Positions 6,271-7,833 of a stretch of DNA of 7,833 nucleotides are shown here, piece by piece; the first letter of the stretch is position 1, and every line of letters begins with the position of its first letter. The notes under the pieces were generated by a model that had not been told where the DNA came from, made no database searches, and was given only the letters and a program-made list of their open reading frames with translations. The DNA is from F23-D06 sp045130275 (GTDB taxonomy: Bacteria; Bacteroidota; Bacteroidia; Bacteroidales; WCHB1-69), in contig JBGUPL010000052.1 in assembly GCA_045130275.1 (NCBI GenBank), positions 1-7,833 on the forward strand. The letters are read 5' to 3'. Position numbers and translations under genes: made by a program.

Positions 6271-6797
6271 TTGCCGGCAAGTTTTTGGGTGTAGCTGAAC
6301 GTGGAGGAGAGGAATTGGTTGTAATTGCCATTCTCCGTCTGGATGAAGAGGTCGTATAGCTCGCGGTAGTCGGCACAGCTGCCGATGATGAACTTCGAGT
6401 GTGCGGTGGACAAAATTGTTTCGATCGGGGCGTGGTAGCGGTAGTTGAAGTCTAAGAGGATGTCGAAATCGCGTTGGATGAAGTCCTGGACTTGTACCAT
6501 GTTGGGTTCTCCGCACCAGGTGAGTTGTTTTTGGCAGAAATAGTCGGCGGAAAGTTGCTGCAGACAGTAGAAGGGGACGAATTTCTCATCGATGTAGCCG
6601 ATGAGGTGCACCACTTTGCTGTTTTGCTGCAGTTGGGTGAAAATCCGGAAAATAGCCTTGTAGGAGTCCTCATCGGTGATTTCGCAGAGAATTCCGATGG
6701 TCTCGGCCCGGTCCAACGAGCAGATTTCCCTGATTTTGTCAGGTTTTCTCGCATTGATGCGCTTATGTAGGAAATAGTTCTTAGTCTTGGCGAACAT
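6267..6797 (-). CDS. DUF6913-like conserved Bacteroidota protein, function unknown
   Basis: The protein has 176 residues, with no signal peptide or membrane segment. It opens with a basic stretch (KTKNYFLHKRINARKPDKI). A hydrophobic strand (ETIGILCEI, 32-40), a helix and a second strand (KVVHLIGYID, 61-70) follow. Then come TWCGEP (93-98), DFIQRDFDILLDFN (105-118) and SKFIIGSC (134-141). This order matches my recollection of DUF6913, small cytoplasmic proteins often beside dapA in Bacteroidota; the assignment is from memory. The ATG at 6797 is preferred over the TTG at 6827, which would add ten residues. That TTG lies inside the -7 box TATCTTTG and upstream of the predicted transcript start. 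The stop overlaps the dapA start by 4 nt, so the two are translated together. A role near lysine/DAP or cell-wall synthesis is a guess from position alone. Confidence 0.82.
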   Translation of the reverse strand: MFAKTKNYFLHKRINARKPDKIREICSLDRAETIGILCEITDEDSYKAIFRIFTQLQQNSKVVHLIGYIDEKFVPFYCLQQLSADYFCQKQLTWCGEPNMVQVQDFIQRDFDILLDFNYRYHAPIETILSTAHSKFIIGSCADYRELYDLFIQTENGNYNQFLSSTFSYTQKLAGK

Positions 6798-6824
6798 AGG
6801 AATAATGTCTTTGTAAAAAACTGG

Positions 6825-6855
6825 CAAAGATACAAAAATTGTTGAAAAAAAACAA
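6825..6855 (-). promoter_or_regulatory. Bacteroidota-type promoter for the DUF6913-dapA unit
   Basis: On the minus strand TTG (6853-6855), a 20-bp gap, then TATCTTTG (6825-6832), an exact TAnnTTTG box. The start site would fall near 6818, about 20 nt before the ATG at 6797. A perfect inverted repeat (6833-6861) fills the spacer and the -33 element. Confidence 0.72.
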
Positions 6856-6861
6856 TTTTTG
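6833..6861. promoter_or_regulatory. Inverted repeat overlapping the dapA-unit promoter
   Basis: Perfect 9-bp arms CAAAAATTG (6833-6841) and CAATTTTTG (6853-6861) flank an 11-nt loop containing eight A residues. The repeat begins immediately beyond the -7 box and includes the -33 TTG. It could be an operator for a dimeric repressor, or an AT-rich terminator for the methyltransferase gene ending at 6906. The sequence does not decide which. Confidence 0.45.
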
Positions 6862-6905
6862 TGCAGGAAATGGTTTTTGTACAGAATTTCTCTGATGGGA
6901 AAAGA

Positions 6906-7649
6906 TCAGCAGCGCCACAGGGACATTACCACGGCGGCGGCGATGGCGGCGTTGAGCGATTCTGCGGTGGCGCGGCCCTGTGTGGGCGACGGGATAGTGA
7001 TGCGCTGTGTGACCGTGGCGGTGACTTCCGGGGAGATGCCGTTCGATTCGTTGCCGATGACTACGATGTCAGATGGCCGGAAGGAGAACCCGCGGATGCT
7101 TTCGCCGTCCAGGAAGGTGCCGAGGATGCGGCGGCGGGAGCTCTCGCGCTGAAGAAACGGGACCAGCGGCTGCCGGTGCACCTGTACGTGCGCGAAAGAG
7201 CCCATAGTGGCTTGGATGGTTTTCGGATTGTAGAATTCCACGCAGTCGGGGGAACAAACGATGTGCCGGATGTCGAACCAGTCGGCGGTGCGGATGATGG
7301 TGCCGAGGTTCCCGGGGTCCGAGATATGGTCGAGAACGATAATCGGCTGGTTTTCAGGTATTTCCAATGATGCGCGTTGCTGCTGCGCGATGGCCAAAAG
7401 CTCCGGTGAGGTCTGCATCGTGCTGATGCGCGACATCTCCTCAGCGGACGCTATAGTCACCTCGCGACCTTGCAACCAACGGTTTTCACGCAAAGCCGCC
7501 TCTGTCGCGAAAATTTCCTCCACCCTGAAGTCGGAAGCACACAGCATCTCCACGCATTTGTATCCTTCCACCAAAAATAGCCCGCTCTCGTCGCGGAACT
7601 TCTTGGCGTGCAGCTTACGGATTTGGGATATGCGGTTCTTGCTGAGCAT
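6906..7649 (-). CDS. SpoU/TrmH-family RNA 2'-O-methyltransferase
   Basis: The protein has 247 residues. An N-terminal SpoU substrate-binding-like domain (about 4-90) includes GLFLVEGYKCVEML (23-36). The SPOUT methyltransferase domain (about 103-245) follows. All three SpoU motifs are present. Motif 1 is LDHISDPGNLGTIIRTA (106-122) with N114 and R120. Motif 2 is IGNESNGIS (198-206) with E201. Motif 3 is IPSPTQGRATAESLNAAIA (219-237) with S231-L232-N233, in the longer form I associate with Bacteroidota. The family transfers a methyl group from S-adenosylmethionine to a ribose 2'-OH of rRNA or tRNA, usually as a knotted dimer; the target nucleotide cannot be assigned. The upstream region has no recognisable promoter box and carries heptamer array C 9 nt before the ATG. 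It is separated from the DUF6913-dapA unit by a promoter. Confidence 0.93.
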   Translation of the reverse strand: MLSKNRISQIRKLHAKKFRDESGLFLVEGYKCVEMLCASDFRVEEIFATEAALRENRWLQGREVTIASAEEMSRISTMQTSPELLAIAQQQRASLEIPENQPIIVLDHISDPGNLGTIIRTADWFDIRHIVCSPDCVEFYNPKTIQATMGSFAHVQVHRQPLVPFLQRESSRRRILGTFLDGESIRGFSFRPSDIVVIGNESNGISPEVTATVTQRITIPSPTQGRATAESLNAAIAAAVVMSLWRC

Positions 7650-7658
7650 GATTCGAAC

Positions 7659-7687
7659 GGTTAAAGGTTAAAGGTTAAAGGTTAAAG
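7659..7687. repeat. Tandem array C, GGTTAAA heptamer x4
   Basis: Four perfect copies of GGTTAAA plus one extra G. The array lies 9 nt upstream of the methyltransferase start codon, in its leader or promoter region. The unit differs by one base from the GGTTTAA phase of array A. Confidence 0.95.
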
Positions 7688-7744
7688 TGTTCGCGAAAGT
7701 CATAGTCATAGTCCCTGTTCAACGTCAACAATTTCTCGCCAGTG
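7688..7744. other. Spacer between arrays C and D
   Basis: A 57-bp unique stretch upstream of the methyltransferase gene. It holds an 8-bp palindrome TTCGCGAA (7690-7697) and a short duplication, CATAGT twice (7701-7712). No TAnnTTTG box is found on the minus strand here, so the methyltransferase promoter is unidentified or lies beyond the window. Confidence 0.5.
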
Positions 7745-7833
7745 AACAGCTAACAGCCAACAGCCAACAGCTAACAGCCAACAGCCAACAGCCAACAGCT
7801 AACAGCCAACAGCCAACAGCCAACAGCTAACAG
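7745..7833. repeat. Tandem array D, AACAGCY heptamer, at least 12 copies
   Basis: Twelve full heptamers and five bases of a thirteenth, running off the right edge. Only the last base varies, in the order T C C T C C C T C C C T. A 28-bp super-unit (one AACAGCT then three AACAGCC) therefore repeats exactly at 7766-7793 and 7794-7821. It contains no open frame: the T variants create TAA on the plus strand and TAG on the minus strand as the frame shifts. The same unit forms array B. Confidence 0.96.

Noticed and set aside
6271..6516. N-terminal extension of dapA by 82 codons
   Set aside because: The extension overlaps the DUF6913-like gene in another frame and is rich in Arg, His and Pro. DapA homology begins at the ATG at 6270, which forms an ATGA overlap.
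6798..6905. Lysine riboswitch upstream of the dapA unit
   Set aside because: The predicted leader is only about 20 nt, far too short for a lysine riboswitch, and no G/C-rich junction structure is visible.
7648..7659. T-loop-like GTTCGAATC on the minus strand, suggesting a tRNA end
   Set aside because: No acceptor, D or anticodon arms are found around it, and it runs directly into the methyltransferase ATG.
7745..7833. CRISPR array
   Set aside because: Units are 7 bp, directly abutting, with no unique spacers, and no cas genes are present.

Overview
The window looks like chromosomal DNA from a member of the Bacteroidota, most probably Bacteroidales. Three exact TATCTTTG boxes and one TATATTTG lie just upstream of genes, matching the Bacteroides -7 consensus TAnnTTTG. 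Start codons mostly lack Shine-Dalgarno sequences. Several protein families are Bacteroidota-typical: a long S41 protease, a DUF6913-like protein next to dapA, a small lipoprotein paired with a barrel-like protein, and a SpoU methyltransferase with a Bacteroidota-style motif 3. Species cannot be named. Both ends lie inside heptanucleotide tandem arrays, so the window may be a whole contig whose assembly stopped at repeats (inference).

All seven supported genes are on the minus strand, so transcription runs from right to left. In that order: array D (7745-7833) and array C (7659-7687), then a SpoU/TrmH-family RNA methyltransferase (6906-7649); a promoter with an overlapping inverted repeat; a DUF6913-like protein (6267-6797) overlapping dapA (5377-6270) by ATGA; array B (5337-5392), which supplies the dapA stop codon; an AT-rich spacer with a hairpin and a promoter; a membrane-anchored coiled-coil protein of unknown function (4496-5158); a promoter, a 47-residue lipoprotein (4159-4302) and a secreted barrel-like protein (3379-4146); a promoter, an S41 C-terminal processing protease (1662-3305) and an O-antigen ligase/polymerase-like membrane protein (117-1658); and array A (1-84).

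Four transcription units have a recognisable promoter box: DUF6913-dapA, the coiled-coil gene, lipoprotein-barrel, and S41-ligase. The methyltransferase has none that I recognise. Most of the genes concern the cell envelope: lysine/diaminopimelate synthesis, periplasmic proteolysis, surface glycan assembly and two predicted outer-membrane components.

The genes themselves are mostly ordinary conserved ones. The least explained structure is the set of 7-bp-period arrays at transcription-unit boundaries. Two carry the same AACAGCY unit in the same orientation and bracket the dapA/DUF6913/methyltransferase block. No CRISPR, insertion sequence, tRNA, rRNA or phage gene was found. No gene-free stretch exceeds 300 bases; the longest is 5159-5376.
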